The notes: generated by a model not told the origin, from the letters alone. A DNA stretch of 12,671 nt from DASZHC01 sp035938215 (GCA_035938215.1 DASZHC010000101.1:1-12671); one strand, 5' to 3'; counted from the stretch's first letter, positions 1-6,591 are shown. Program-made: numbers and translations.

Positions 1-105
1 GAGAGCGGCAACTCCGCGACCTGGCCTGCGGCGAGCACAGTGAGCGTAGGACGGGGGTGCATGGGGTGGGTGGAGATAGAATGGTTGGAAGTTGGAGCGG
101 CATGA

Positions 106-312
106 ATCAGGGATCACGATCCGGGGAAGGAGCGGCGTTCATGGCTGCACGTAGAGCCCGAAGAACCGCGCCCGGAAGGTGACAGAGCCTCCGTAGTAGC
201 GCAGAAGCGGTGTAATGCCCGTGGAGCCAAGGGAGGCAGGAAGGTGGAGACAATGAACGAAAGACTGAAGGAAACACGCACCGCGAATGTCCTCTGGACT
301 CAAATTCGGTGA
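106..312 (+). pseudogene. Remnant of group II intron-encoded reverse transcriptase (N-terminal leader only)
   Basis: An open frame without a convincing start runs from after a stop at 103-105 to a TGA at 310-312. Its second half (from about 181) resembles the leader that precedes the reverse transcriptase domain in many group II intron proteins: V-V-A-Q-K-R, C-N-A-R-G-A-K-G, then K-V-E-T-M-N-E-R. A weak continuation of the same kind (ERSLLANLVTG, about 350-387) lies in another frame, consistent with a frameshift followed by a large deletion. No palm motif (YADD), maturase X domain or endonuclease domain exists before domain V. Opposite-strand open frames here are antisense to the intron and are not considered genes. 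This assignment rests on recall of the leader sequence and would need a translated search. Confidence 0.45.
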
Positions 313-454
313 AGAGCAACGCAAGTATGCAAACCTTCGGCTGTTGAACGGAGTCTGTTGGCCAACCTGGTAACAGGAGCCATCCATCGCTCAAACCTGA
401 AACGAGCCCTGGATGCGTCGGCTGATCTCCTTTGGAGACTAACCACCAACTGGA

Positions 455-487
455 GAGCCGGGTGCAAGAAATTTGCCTGCCCGGTTC
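455..487 (+). ncRNA. Group II intron domain V (catalytic hairpin)
   Basis: The lower stem has nine pairs, GAGCCGGGT (455-463) with GCCCGGTTC (479-487). It includes the G-U wobble next to the AGC catalytic triad and ends in a U-G pair, as in canonical domain V. A two-base bulge (CT, 477-478) is followed by a distal stem GCAA/TTGC or TTTGC around a GAAA loop (468-471). Canonical domain V is 34 nt; this one is 33 nt because the 5' side of the distal stem lacks one base. Everything known to be needed for catalysis (triad, bulge, GNRA-type loop) is visible. Confidence 0.9.
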
Positions 488-527
488 GGAGGGAGGGGCG
501 AAGCTTGTCCTTTGTCCCTACCCCTAT
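488..527 (+). ncRNA. Group II intron domain VI with bulged branch-point adenosine and 3' splice site
   Basis: The stem pairs GGG (491-493) with CCC (521-523) and A-G-G-G-G-C (494-499) with G-T-C-C-C-T (514-519). A520 is left as the only unpaired base on the 3' side, the position of the lariat branch point. Counting seven bases downstream of it gives an intron end after CTAT at 527, which fits the AY ending of group II introns. The exact end could be off by a base or two, because the exon binding sites lie outside the window. Confidence 0.8.
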
Positions 528-695
528 CCAGTCTCGACCGAGTTGGGTCTAACGCGTTGCCAATCAGTAGCTTCCACCACAAGTTCCTGAAAAGAAGCCT
601 TCAAAAGCAAAAACTGATTCCAGATGAGCCTGGTTTTTTCTGTACCCGCAGATTAATCATTCGCTGGTTTTGCTTTTCAAGGATTCTATTTCTCT
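528..695 (+). other. Downstream flank of the intron, no gene seen
   Basis: The 168 bases between the predicted intron end and the exonuclease start hold no convincing coding frame. A T-run at 633-638 is not preceded by a stable stem, so I do not call a terminator. The short AAGGA at 679-683 lies 12 bases before the exonuclease GTG and may be its ribosome binding site. What gene or intergenic site the intron interrupted cannot be told from this side alone. Confidence 0.5.
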
Positions 696-1604
696 GTGAG
701 ACTTCTTCTTATCGACGGTCATTACTACGTTTATCGCTCCTACCATGCGATCCAATCTTTAACCAATTCGCGGGGAGAACCGACGAACGCGATCTTCGGC
801 TTCGTCAAGACCATTCGAAAGATGCTCAAAGACCTTCAGCCGGATCTGGCTGCCGTGTTTTGGGATGAGGGGCTACCGGAAAAACGGATGCTGTTGCAGC
901 CTGCATACAAACAGCAAAGGGAAGCCATGCCCGACAGGATGATTCCGCAACTGGATTTCATTCGTGATTTCTGTAAGCCGATGGGGTTGCAATCCATTGC
1001 CAAACCAAACACGGAAGCAGACGACTTAATGGCGTGTTACACAATAGCCGCCCAACGCGAAAAGATTGAGACCATATTAGCGACAAACGATAAGGACCTG
1101 TTTCAACTGGTGAGTGATTCGGTCAAAATCTATTCAACGAATAAGGCAGATCTGAAAAATCCGAAAGATCCTCATGCGCTTCTCGGCGTTCAGGAAGTCA
1201 TCGATAAGTGGGCGGTCGCCCCCGGTGCGATAGGGGAAGTCCTCGCACTCTCCGGCGACAGCGTTGACAACATTCCAGGAGTTGAAGGTATCGGGCAGAA
1301 AACGGCGGCAAACCTGATTCGGGAGTTCGGTACGATTGAAGGCCTTCTTGCGAACCTTCACCGGATTGCAAATCCGAAACTTAGAGAAAAGCTGGAGCTA
1401 AATCGGCTGAAAATAAAGCAAAACCGGGAAATGGTGAAGCTTGAATGTCACCATGAATTGTCTCCTCAGCTCACCGACTTGACGATCCGGCCCGACTACC
1501 AGGCCTATCTCGCCGGACTGAAAAAGTGGGAATTCAGAACACTGTTGGCCGAGGTTGAGGAGGAAGCCGCAAAGGCGGGCAATCCGCAAGGCAAATTATT
1601 CTGA
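696..1604 (+). CDS. Stand-alone 5'-3' exonuclease (DNA polymerase I N-terminal-type)
   Basis: A 302-residue protein equivalent to the 5' nuclease domain of DNA polymerase I, without polymerase or proofreading domains. The family removes RNA primers and 5' flaps during lagging-strand synthesis and repair, using two metal ions bound by conserved acidic residues. Visible signatures are LLIDGHYYVYRSYHA (D7), FWDEG (D57), YKQQREAMPD (71-80), TEADD (107-110), TNDKD (130-134), GDSVDNIPG (187-195) and the helix-hairpin-helix GVEGIGQKTAANL (195-207) that binds DNA. The C-terminal third matches the family helical region. Translation starts at GTG (696); upstream frames are not coding. It is monocistronic and convergent with the luxC-like gene. 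Family assignment is firm. Whether the organism also has a full-length DNA polymerase I cannot be known here. Confidence 0.95.
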   Translation: MRLLLIDGHYYVYRSYHAIQSLTNSRGEPTNAIFGFVKTIRKMLKDLQPDLAAVFWDEGLPEKRMLLQPAYKQQREAMPDRMIPQLDFIRDFCKPMGLQSIAKPNTEADDLMACYTIAAQREKIETILATNDKDLFQLVSDSVKIYSTNKADLKNPKDPHALLGVQEVIDKWAVAPGAIGEVLALSGDSVDNIPGVEGIGQKTAANLIREFGTIEGLLANLHRIANPKLREKLELNRLKIKQNREMVKLECHHELSPQLTDLTIRPDYQAYLAGLKKWEFRTLLAEVEEEAAKAGNPQGKLF

Positions 1605-1620
1605 GGTTGCCGTGGATGCG

Positions 1621-1661
1621 ATCAACCGGCCGCTCCGTCGGCGCCGCGAAGCGGTGTTGAT
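1621..1661. terminator. Possible bidirectional stem-loop between convergent genes
   Basis: ATCAAC (1621-1626) can pair with GTTGAT (1656-1661), with an inner CCGC/GCGG extension and a G+C-rich loop. It sits in the 141-base gap between the exonuclease and luxC-like stops. A terminator would be expected there, but no T-run follows on either strand, so the call is weak. Confidence 0.25.
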
Positions 1662-1745
1662 TTCGGCTACCGGCGGCTGCGAGGGACCGCCCTCCAGAAA
1701 CCCCGTGGTGGAAGTGGCTGAGCGGCAAAGAACTGAGACGTGTGG

Positions 1746-2816
1746 TCAGGCTAACCCCTCAACATCCACAAAGCGTACAAGATTTGCCAATGTCGGGGCG
1801 CCATCGTGATGCCACGTGACGGCGGGTTTTTGCATTGTGCCGATTGGACAAACACGCTGCGCGCCGAGTTGAACCGCGAGTGCGACGGTGTTCGAGGTCA
1901 CCGGATGAACTCCGATTGTACTTATGTGGCGCCGTATAGGAGAAAGAACGCTCTGCGGATGAGCAGGCACCGGTTTCACAAAAATGGTTCGATACAAGGG
2001 GTTCGAGATCAGACTCGGATTGGGATCGTGGATCACGAGCCAGTCCAGGCTTTCAGGACTTTCCCATACCTGAATTCCCGGCTCCGTTGCCGCACGAAAC
2101 TTCCATTCTTCCCGGCAACTTCGCAGACTCCCTGCAACTTCTGAGGTCCACTCCGTGACTGCGCTATCGCTAAGAAACAGTTCCCTGAATCGCTCGGCGA
2201 GCCCTTTAGCAAACTCTGCCGAATCGCCGGCCACATAAAAGAGTTGAGGCGATAAGCACCCCAATTGGTCGAAAACCAGAACGTCGCGAACAGCCCCCTC
2301 GATGACATTCGCATCGAATGAATCTAAAACCAGGCCGAGACTGACCTTGTGTCCGTAAGCCAGCAGTCGTTGCCGCGGAGAGACGTGCTTCGCGAAAAAT
2401 TCTACGGTTTCATCTGATCCAAACACAATGATCGCTTCGGCCTCTTCCATCCAGGAGGCCTGCAAGGAATTGCTTGTCTCCGGCTGCAACTCTGCGGGTA
2501 GAAGGCGGACGAAATGGTCGAACTCCGGTAGACCCTGCCTGGGAAGTTTGACCCGATTCTTCCCGCCAACCAGAATGCCTCGTGTCAGACTTTGAATCGC
2601 CGCGTGAGGTGTATTGCCGCTTACGACGTGCAAGATTGGACTTAATGGTCTAGCAGAACAGTGGTGATCACCGTAGGTCTGCGGAGTATTCGCATCCAGG
2701 AGCGTCCCGAGCTCCAGGCCAATCCATTGCTGGATGGTGGACGGCGTGAGGTCGCCTAACCAGGGGAATCCTCGGGCCGCAAACGCAATGGCCTCAACGC
2801 GATTCAACAGATGCAT
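1746..2816 (-). CDS. LuxC-family acyl-CoA/acyl-protein reductase
   Basis: A 356-residue protein of the LuxC family, which reduces a thioester-bound acyl chain to an aldehyde with NADPH through a covalent acyl-cysteine. The catalytic cysteine is C187 in DQLGCLSPQ. The nucleotide-binding part shows VVSGNTPHAA (64-73) and a glycine-rich GILVGGKNRVK (80-90). The conserved C-terminal WHHDG (335-339) followed by LVRFVD is present. Length is somewhat below the roughly 480 of Vibrio LuxC but normal for the shorter forms outside luminous bacteria. Its start overlaps the luxE-like stop by 23 bases, so it is last in the yjbQ-luxE-luxC operon. No luxA, luxB or luxD is nearby, so bioluminescence is unlikely. 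A role in making an aldehyde or alcohol for lipid or secondary metabolism is an inference. Confidence 0.9.
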   Translation of the reverse strand: MHLLNRVEAIAFAARGFPWLGDLTPSTIQQWIGLELGTLLDANTPQTYGDHHCSARPLSPILHVVSGNTPHAAIQSLTRGILVGGKNRVKLPRQGLPEFDHFVRLLPAELQPETSNSLQASWMEEAEAIIVFGSDETVEFFAKHVSPRQRLLAYGHKVSLGLVLDSFDANVIEGAVRDVLVFDQLGCLSPQLFYVAGDSAEFAKGLAERFRELFLSDSAVTEWTSEVAGSLRSCREEWKFRAATEPGIQVWESPESLDWLVIHDPNPSLISNPLYRTIFVKPVPAHPQSVLSPIRRHISTIGVHPVTSNTVALAVQLGAQRVCPIGTMQKPAVTWHHDGAPTLANLVRFVDVEGLA

Positions 2817-3873
2817 CTGAGGCCAAGCAGATCCCTGGTTGCTCCCTTTTGATTGATGTTCCGTGCCGAATCAACTCATCGATCGACCTCGAGCAGCCTC
2901 GAGGCAGTGCGGCTGGGTTCCGGCCCAGCAACAGGAACCCCCCGCCTGGCTGGGCAACTGCCAAATCCTGCGTTTGCACCGCCAGCACTGACCACAAATT
3001 CGCAAGATCAAAAATGCGCAGCAGCCCCACTTCACCAGGAGATGCCTCGCTGTTCGTAATCGGATTGATGATAAGGAATCGCAACCACGGCGGAGCGAGA
3101 TGCGGCTGTCCTACCCCGCGCGAATAGAATTGGGAACTGAGTTCCGTCATTCCATATTCGTTCCAGATGAAATCGACCTCAATACGGAAGCACCTGGAAA
3201 GCCGGGCATACAAATCCCCTTTGCCGATTTCACGATCCATCCCCTTGAATCCTCCTGTTTCCATTACAATGCTTCCCAGTGGCAGGGGTAGATCTGAAAT
3301 CTCCTCAAGAAGATTCAGAAAAGCCAGTGCCGGGCCGAACAGGGTAAGAGGGTCAGTCCGATTCCAAAGAAATGTCCGGAGGCGGTCAACTTCGACAACC
3401 CCCTCGCTATTCACGTAAAAGGAATCAGACCGATAGTTGCTGAGAATGCCTCCCATGCGGCTGAGTGAAGAAAACTCTGCCTTCTCCGGATGCTGCATCA
3501 ATAAGATCAAGGGGTGCCTGGGCAAATCGAAATAATCCCAGCCCTTTTGAACAGCCGTTTGATAAAGCCGAAGCGAGCCAAGAAAGTGTCTCCCGAAGCC
3601 CTGTCCAGTCGTTCCGCTCGTGCGAAATTCCGCGGCGGTCTTGTTCGCGGGAAAAGATCTCAGCTCAGAGTACTTGAATGCTTGTTGGGGAACGGCCGGG
3701 ATTTTCTTCCACGAATCAATAAGTTCAGATTGGCCGACGAATTCGCAGAAACGAGAATAAGCCGGATTCTGGCTCTTCTGATGCTCGTACAATCTGAGCG
3801 CGATTGCTTCGAATTTCTTTTCGTTGGGCCGCTGCAGAAAACAAAGTATTTCTTCTTCGAGCGCAATGTTCAT
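2794..3873 (-). CDS. LuxE-family acyl-protein synthetase
   Basis: A 359-residue protein of the LuxE acyl-protein synthetase family (ANL-type adenylating enzymes). LuxE activates a fatty acid with ATP to acyl-AMP, holds the acyl group on a cysteine and transfers it to LuxC. Visible motifs are the phosphate-binding TSGTTG (85-90), METGG (204-208), and NEYGMTE (238-244), typical of the adenylation active site. A C-terminal RGCS with C327 is the best candidate for the acyl-carrying cysteine, by analogy with the C-terminal cysteine of Vibrio LuxE (inference). The ATG overlaps the TGA of the upstream yjbQ-like gene as ATGA (3870-3873), and no good ribosome binding site is seen, so translation is probably coupled. 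The 3' end overlaps luxC by 23 bases. Confidence 0.9.
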   Translation of the reverse strand: MNIALEEEILCFLQRPNEKKFEAIALRLYEHQKSQNPAYSRFCEFVGQSELIDSWKKIPAVPQQAFKYSELRSFPANKTAAEFRTSGTTGQGFGRHFLGSLRLYQTAVQKGWDYFDLPRHPLILLMQHPEKAEFSSLSRMGGILSNYRSDSFYVNSEGVVEVDRLRTFLWNRTDPLTLFGPALAFLNLLEEISDLPLPLGSIVMETGGFKGMDREIGKGDLYARLSRCFRIEVDFIWNEYGMTELSSQFYSRGVGQPHLAPPWLRFLIINPITNSEASPGEVGLLRIFDLANLWSVLAVQTQDLAVAQPGGGFLLLGRNPAALPRGCSRSIDELIRHGTSIKREQPGICLASDASVESR

Positions 3874-4286
3874 TCGCCAATGATCTTAACGAGTACACGT
3901 TTCCGCCGATTTCCGTCAAATTCGCCGTAGAAGATCTCTTCCCACGGGCCGAAGTCGAGCTTCCCGTTTGTGATCGCAACGACAACCTCACGCCCCATAA
4001 CGCTGCGCTTGAGGTGAGCGTCTGCGTTATCTTCTGCACCATTGTGTTCGTACTGAGAATGCGGCTTCTCCGGTGCCAGCTTTTCCAGCCATTTCTCGAT
4101 GTCGCGATGGAGCCCCGATTCGTTGTCATTGATGAATACGCTTGCCGTAATATGCATGGCGTTCACGAGGGCGAGGCCTTCTTTTATTCCGCTCTCCCGC
4201 ACGCACTCGTGAATCTGAGGAGTTATCCGAAAAAGTTGGCGACGTTGCTTTGCTTCAAACCAGAGTTCTCTACGATAAGTTTTCAT
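3870..4286 (-). CDS. yjbQ: YjbQ/UPF0047 family protein (secondary thiamine-phosphate synthase family)
   Basis: A 138-residue protein, the usual full length for YjbQ. Family signatures are VNAMHITASVFIND (41-54), GLHRDIEKWLEKLAP (58-72), YEHNGAEDNADAHLK (79-93), and TNGKLDFGPWEEI (106-118) near the end. H45, H60, H81, D86 and H91 form the conserved polar set thought to make the active pocket. Family members have weak thiamine-phosphate synthase activity when overproduced; the physiological role is unknown. It is the first gene of the operon with the luxE- and luxC-like genes: its TGA and the luxE ATG share four bases. The ATG at 4286 gives the standard N-terminus, but no strong ribosome binding site precedes it. 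The partnership with LuxE/LuxC is unexpected, and nothing in the sequence explains it. Confidence 0.92.
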   Translation of the reverse strand: MKTYRRELWFEAKQRRQLFRITPQIHECVRESGIKEGLALVNAMHITASVFINDNESGLHRDIEKWLEKLAPEKPHSQYEHNGAEDNADAHLKRSVMGREVVVAITNGKLDFGPWEEIFYGEFDGNRRKRVLVKIIGE

Positions 4287-4397
4287 GAAAGACTGGAAAA
4301 TGAATGAGTGTGCCGTCTGGGAAATCGGTGTAGCCTTCTCCGGCGGAGGCTGGAAATTGACAGCACCGGACTCCCCGGGTAGTGAGCGGCACGCTGC
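4287..4397. promoter_or_regulatory. Divergent promoter region of the yjbQ-lux operon and terC
   Basis: This 111-base gap separates two divergent starts and must hold both promoters. It contains an imperfect palindrome, GCCTTCTCCGGCGGAGGC (4333-4350), with a perfect CTCCG/CGGAG core, which could be an operator or an mRNA hairpin in the leader of either gene. I see no convincing -35/-10 pair on either strand. Confidence 0.3.
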
Positions 4398-5117
4398 ATG
4401 GAATGGATAAGCTGGGTCGCCGACCCAAATGTGTGGGCCAGTCTCGTCACATTGACTTTCCTAGAGATCGTCCTCGGGATTGACAATGTCATCTTCATTT
4501 CAATCCTCACAAGCAAACTTCCGCGCGCACAACAAGCCAGAGCCCGCACGCTCGGTCTTGGTCTTGCACTTGTCACAAGGATTTTACTTCTTGTCAGCAT
4601 TAAGTGGCTGATGGGCTTAACAAATCCTTTATTTGTTCTCTTCTCCCATGAATTCAGTGGAAAGGACCTGATCCTTCTTAGTGGCGGCCTATTTCTGATC
4701 GCAAAGAGCACCCAGGAAATTCATGCAAAACTTGAGGGCGAGCAAAGAAGGCCGGATGCTAAATTGCACGGCGGCTTTGCTCAAACAATTATTCAAATCC
4801 TCCTGCTTGATATCGTTTTTTCACTCGATTCCGTAATTACCGCCGTCGGAATGGCGCAACATTTACCTGTGATGATCGCCGCCGTGACAATCGCTTTGGT
4901 TGTGATGTTGGTTGCCGCCGGGGTTGTGAGCAATTTTGTTGAGATGCATCCGACAATCCGGATGCTTGGCATGGCATTTCTGATCCTTATCGGGGTTGTT
5001 CTTGTTGCAGACGGATTTGGCCAGCACGTCGAGCGAGGATATATCTACTTTGCGATTGTTTTTGCTGCGGCCGTCGAAATGCTGAATTTGAGATTGCGTT
5101 CGAAACAGCGCCAATAA
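4398..5117 (+). CDS. TerC family integral membrane protein
   Basis: A 239-residue polytopic membrane protein of the TerC family, whose members are linked to metal ion export (manganese for Alx/MeeF-type members) or to tellurite-resistance loci. About seven hydrophobic segments can be drawn (about 12-36, 51-73, 80-103, 126-148, 153-175, 181-205, 211-230). The two family hallmarks are there: FLEIVLGIDNVIF (21-33, with E23, D29 and N30 inside the membrane) and LLDIVFSLDSVITAVGM (136-152, with D138 and D144). These form the pseudo-symmetric acidic sites thought to bind the ion. A charged cytoplasmic loop (106-124) separates the halves. It appears monocistronic, since the next stretch is gene debris. 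The ribosome binding site before the ATG is weak. The transported ion is not predictable. Confidence 0.93.
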   Translation: MEWISWVADPNVWASLVTLTFLEIVLGIDNVIFISILTSKLPRAQQARARTLGLGLALVTRILLLVSIKWLMGLTNPLFVLFSHEFSGKDLILLSGGLFLIAKSTQEIHAKLEGEQRRPDAKLHGGFAQTIIQILLLDIVFSLDSVITAVGMAQHLPVMIAAVTIALVVMLVAAGVVSNFVEMHPTIRMLGMAFLILIGVVLVADGFGQHVERGYIYFAIVFAAAVEMLNLRLRSKQRQ

Positions 5118-5182
5118 CGTTCCCGCTGGGCAGCTTGGAGATTAGGCCGCATATTTCGCCAGCCTTGTCTTGGTAGACCATT

Positions 5183-5428
5183 TCAAACGCTGGCTAGACA
5201 CTGATCCACGGCAAGATCGATATGGATCATGTCCATTTCCGCTCCCAAAGCCAAAGGGGAGCGCCCGCGCAACTCGTAAGGGGTCTTTGAGCCCGTCACG
5301 AAGAAGAACAGATCGATGGCATCGACCTTAAGTCCCTTGAGCGAGGCCTCGGCGACCTCCTTGATGTGTTCTGGCCGGCTATCCAGGCCCAGCCAAGTCC
5401 TATCAAACCGAAACCTTCTCAATTTCAT
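5183..5428 (-). pseudogene. Aldo/keto reductase fragment
   Basis: The 81-residue frame contains LDSRPEHIKEVAEASLKG (15-32) followed by LKVDAIDLFF. This is the segment that in aldo/keto reductases runs from the strand after the catalytic lysine to the start of the next barrel strand (normally continuing YQHRVDP). The family is about 320 residues. Here only about 40 residues match, and the sequence after IDLFF (FVTGSKTPYELRGRSPLA and on to the stop) no longer fits. Both the N-terminal Tyr/Lys catalytic residues and the C-terminal cofactor-binding part are missing. It is therefore a fragment joined to unrelated DNA. An expressed small protein is possible but unlikely. Confidence 0.55.
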
Positions 5429-5559
5429 CGAGTGTTAGCTGGTCATTGGTTCTATCGTATAACTTCGTACTACGTGGTGACTCATGGGCCGACGAACGGC
5501 TTCCCAAAGGAAATCGGCGATCTCTGTTAAAAGGCTTTTAACTCCTATGGGTCACCTGT

Positions 5560-5710
5560 TCTACGGTCGGCAGATATCCCACCAAGCACTCGTGTTGATT
5601 CAGGCAACGCGTGCTGAAACGAACATCCGACCGCAACGTTGGTCGTTAATGTAAAAGTTGTATTGCACGATTCAGAGCTGAGCCGACTGCAGGTGCCAGC
5701 GGTCTTCTGA
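5560..5710 (-). pseudogene. Frameshifted remnant of an unnamed conserved protein family
   Basis: On the minus strand, frame one (5710 to about 5605) reads SEDRWHLQSAQL, a stop, then YNFYINDQRCGRMFV. The adjacent frame (5618 to about 5580) continues as FSTRCLNQHECLVGYL. Read together with a one-base correction, they resemble a family of hypothetical proteins with FY-NDxxxGxMFVxxCxYFPF followed by CLNxHEW motifs. The in-frame stop and the frameshift show decay. The family recall is from memory and the function of that family is not known to me. Confidence 0.4.
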
Positions 5711-5739
5711 CCCGATTGAGTTAATGATGATCGGTGATA

Positions 5740-5893
5740 GACTTGTATCCGGGGCTTGAAGCATTCTAAGTAAGTGCCCGGCAAATCCTTGCGCACCCGA
5801 CGAACCACATGCGTGTTAGGGCCTAGCTCCAAAGCAATCTGTCGATTAGAAATACCACGGGCCGCTAATACGAGCATCTCAGCCCGTCTGTAC
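5740..5893 (-). pseudogene. IS630-type transposase N-terminal helix-turn-helix fragment
   Basis: The minus-strand frame begins YRRAEMLVLAARGISNRQIALELG. The run RAEMLVLAARG-ISNRQIALELG-xxxxVVRRVRK is the typical first helix-turn-helix of IS630 and related transposases and would bind the terminal repeats. A stop lies just upstream (in TACTAG, about 5893-5898). After about 35 residues the frame leaves the family, with no second helix-turn-helix and no DDE catalytic domain. The open frame then runs to 5545 through unrelated debris. No terminal inverted repeats or TA duplication were found. Confidence 0.45.
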
Positions 5894-6069
5894 TAGTAAA
5901 TGCTGTCAAACGGACATTATGACTTTCACTTTTTTCCTTTTTGTCGCTTTTTTTAGAGCCCCTTCTCTGTAGGTAATTTAATTGTGTGGTCCGGCGCGGT
6001 ATAGCAATGCCCATCCGTTTCGGTGGAGGCTTGGAGGGCTGCGGTCCCTGAGGTTAGGAAATATTGGGG

Positions 6070-6591
6070 TTAGAGCGCGATCCGGGGGTCGGTCGAAAGA
6101 ATCTCATCCAAAGTTGACCAACCGGTTTCGTCCATTGCTTGAAACGCGTGAAGATAGACAGCGACGATTTCGCGCGAATGCTTTTCTAAAAGGTTCCTGA
6201 TGGCTTCCGTGAGAGCTTCTCGGGTTGGTTCGGGAGGAAGATCATCAACAACGCCTTTCCCATCGTGTTTGATTCCAAGCAGGTCGAGGAAGTCACAAAT
6301 CATTTCCTTGTGCGCGCCGAGCAACCAGATCTGGAACAATTGAACGGTGAGGTCATCGGAACTCTTCGAGGAAAGCGCCTGTTGAAGCCAGAGGTGTCGC
6401 TCGCTCTTCGGCTTTCGTTCAATGAAAATCGGCCGAAGCTTTCTGCGGGAAGCAATATTTTGAATCATTGCTTTGTAGACCGGTTTCTCATGCTCGAGAA
6501 GGAACACAAATACGGCGTTCATTAGCTCCGGCGAAACTCTGCTGCAGATCTCGTGGCACTTCATGATGATAGGCCGCAACGAATGGGTCAC
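6070..6591 (-). CDS. Conserved-looking hypothetical protein
   Basis: A 173-residue soluble, largely helical protein that I cannot assign to a characterised family. There is no signal peptide, membrane segment or recognised catalytic motif. The middle contains QLFQIWLLGAHKEMICDFL (87-105) and LGIKHDGKGVVDDLP (109-123). The end contains AVYLHAFQAMDETGWSTLD (143-161). Alternation of hydrophobic and acidic positions and a full-length frame argue for a real gene. The frame opens at GTG (6591); an ATG at 6564 is an alternative start, and neither has a strong ribosome binding site. It is divergent from rlmN, with 73 bases between the starts. I have a weak memory of similar proteins in Verrucomicrobiota. 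Confidence 0.7.
   Translation of the reverse strand: MTHSLRPIIMKCHEICSRVSPELMNAVFVFLLEHEKPVYKAMIQNIASRRKLRPIFIERKPKSERHLWLQQALSSKSSDDLTVQLFQIWLLGAHKEMICDFLDLLGIKHDGKGVVDDLPPEPTREALTEAIRNLLEKHSREIVAVYLHAFQAMDETGWSTLDEILSTDPRIAL

Larger units (their letters stand above)
1..527 (+). mobile_element. Group II intron, 3' part, with deleted reverse transcriptase
   Basis: The window opens inside a group II intron (5' end not present). At its 3' end a 33-nt domain V (455-487) and a domain VI (488-527) can be folded by hand. The domain VI stem carries a single bulged A at 520, seven bases before a likely AY-type 3' end at 527. Upstream, 181-312 reads as an N-terminal reverse transcriptase leader (a VVAQKRCNARGAKG-like stretch, then METM-like NERLKETRT) that stops at 310-312. 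The remaining 140 bases before domain V are far too short for the roughly 400-550 residues of a normal intron-encoded protein. The element is therefore a protein-less or internally deleted derivative whose RNA 3' domains look intact. The RNA-structure call is direct. The reverse transcriptase leader is recognised from memory of the family and is less certain. Class and insertion site cannot be set without the 5' end. Confidence 0.8.
5118..6069. other. Region of decayed genes and intergenic DNA
   Basis: About 950 bases with no intact gene. All recognisable pieces read on the minus strand: an aldo/keto reductase fragment (5183-5428), a remnant in two frames (5560-5710), and an IS630-type helix-turn-helix piece (about 5740-5893). 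Between 5891 and 6069 there is a T-rich block (5928-5954) and a G-rich block (6015-6045), for which I have no explanation. The clustering of truncated, frameshifted pieces suggests an insertion and decay hot spot rather than functional DNA. Confidence 0.6.

Noticed and set aside
107..394. Two overlapping minus-strand open frames (95 and 82 codons) antisense to the intron
   Set aside because: They lie opposite structured intron RNA and the reverse transcriptase leader, have no ribosome binding site, and show typical antisense composition (rich in S, P, R, L).
1605..1745. Possible tRNA or small RNA in the G+C-rich gap
   Set aside because: No cloverleaf with a T-loop GTTCRAN pattern could be built. 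Only an imperfect stem-loop is present.
1746..3873. Bioluminescence operon
   Set aside because: LuxE and LuxC homologues are present, but no luciferase subunits or LuxD occur nearby, and such pairs are found in many non-luminous bacteria.
5459..5469. ATAACTTCGTA, which matches 11 of the 13 bases of a loxP arm
   Set aside because: There is no second arm in inverted orientation at the 8-base spacing, so it is a chance match and not a recombination site.
5928..5954. T-rich run as an intrinsic terminator
   Set aside because: No stable stem precedes the T-run on the plus strand, and on the minus strand the corresponding run is A, not T.
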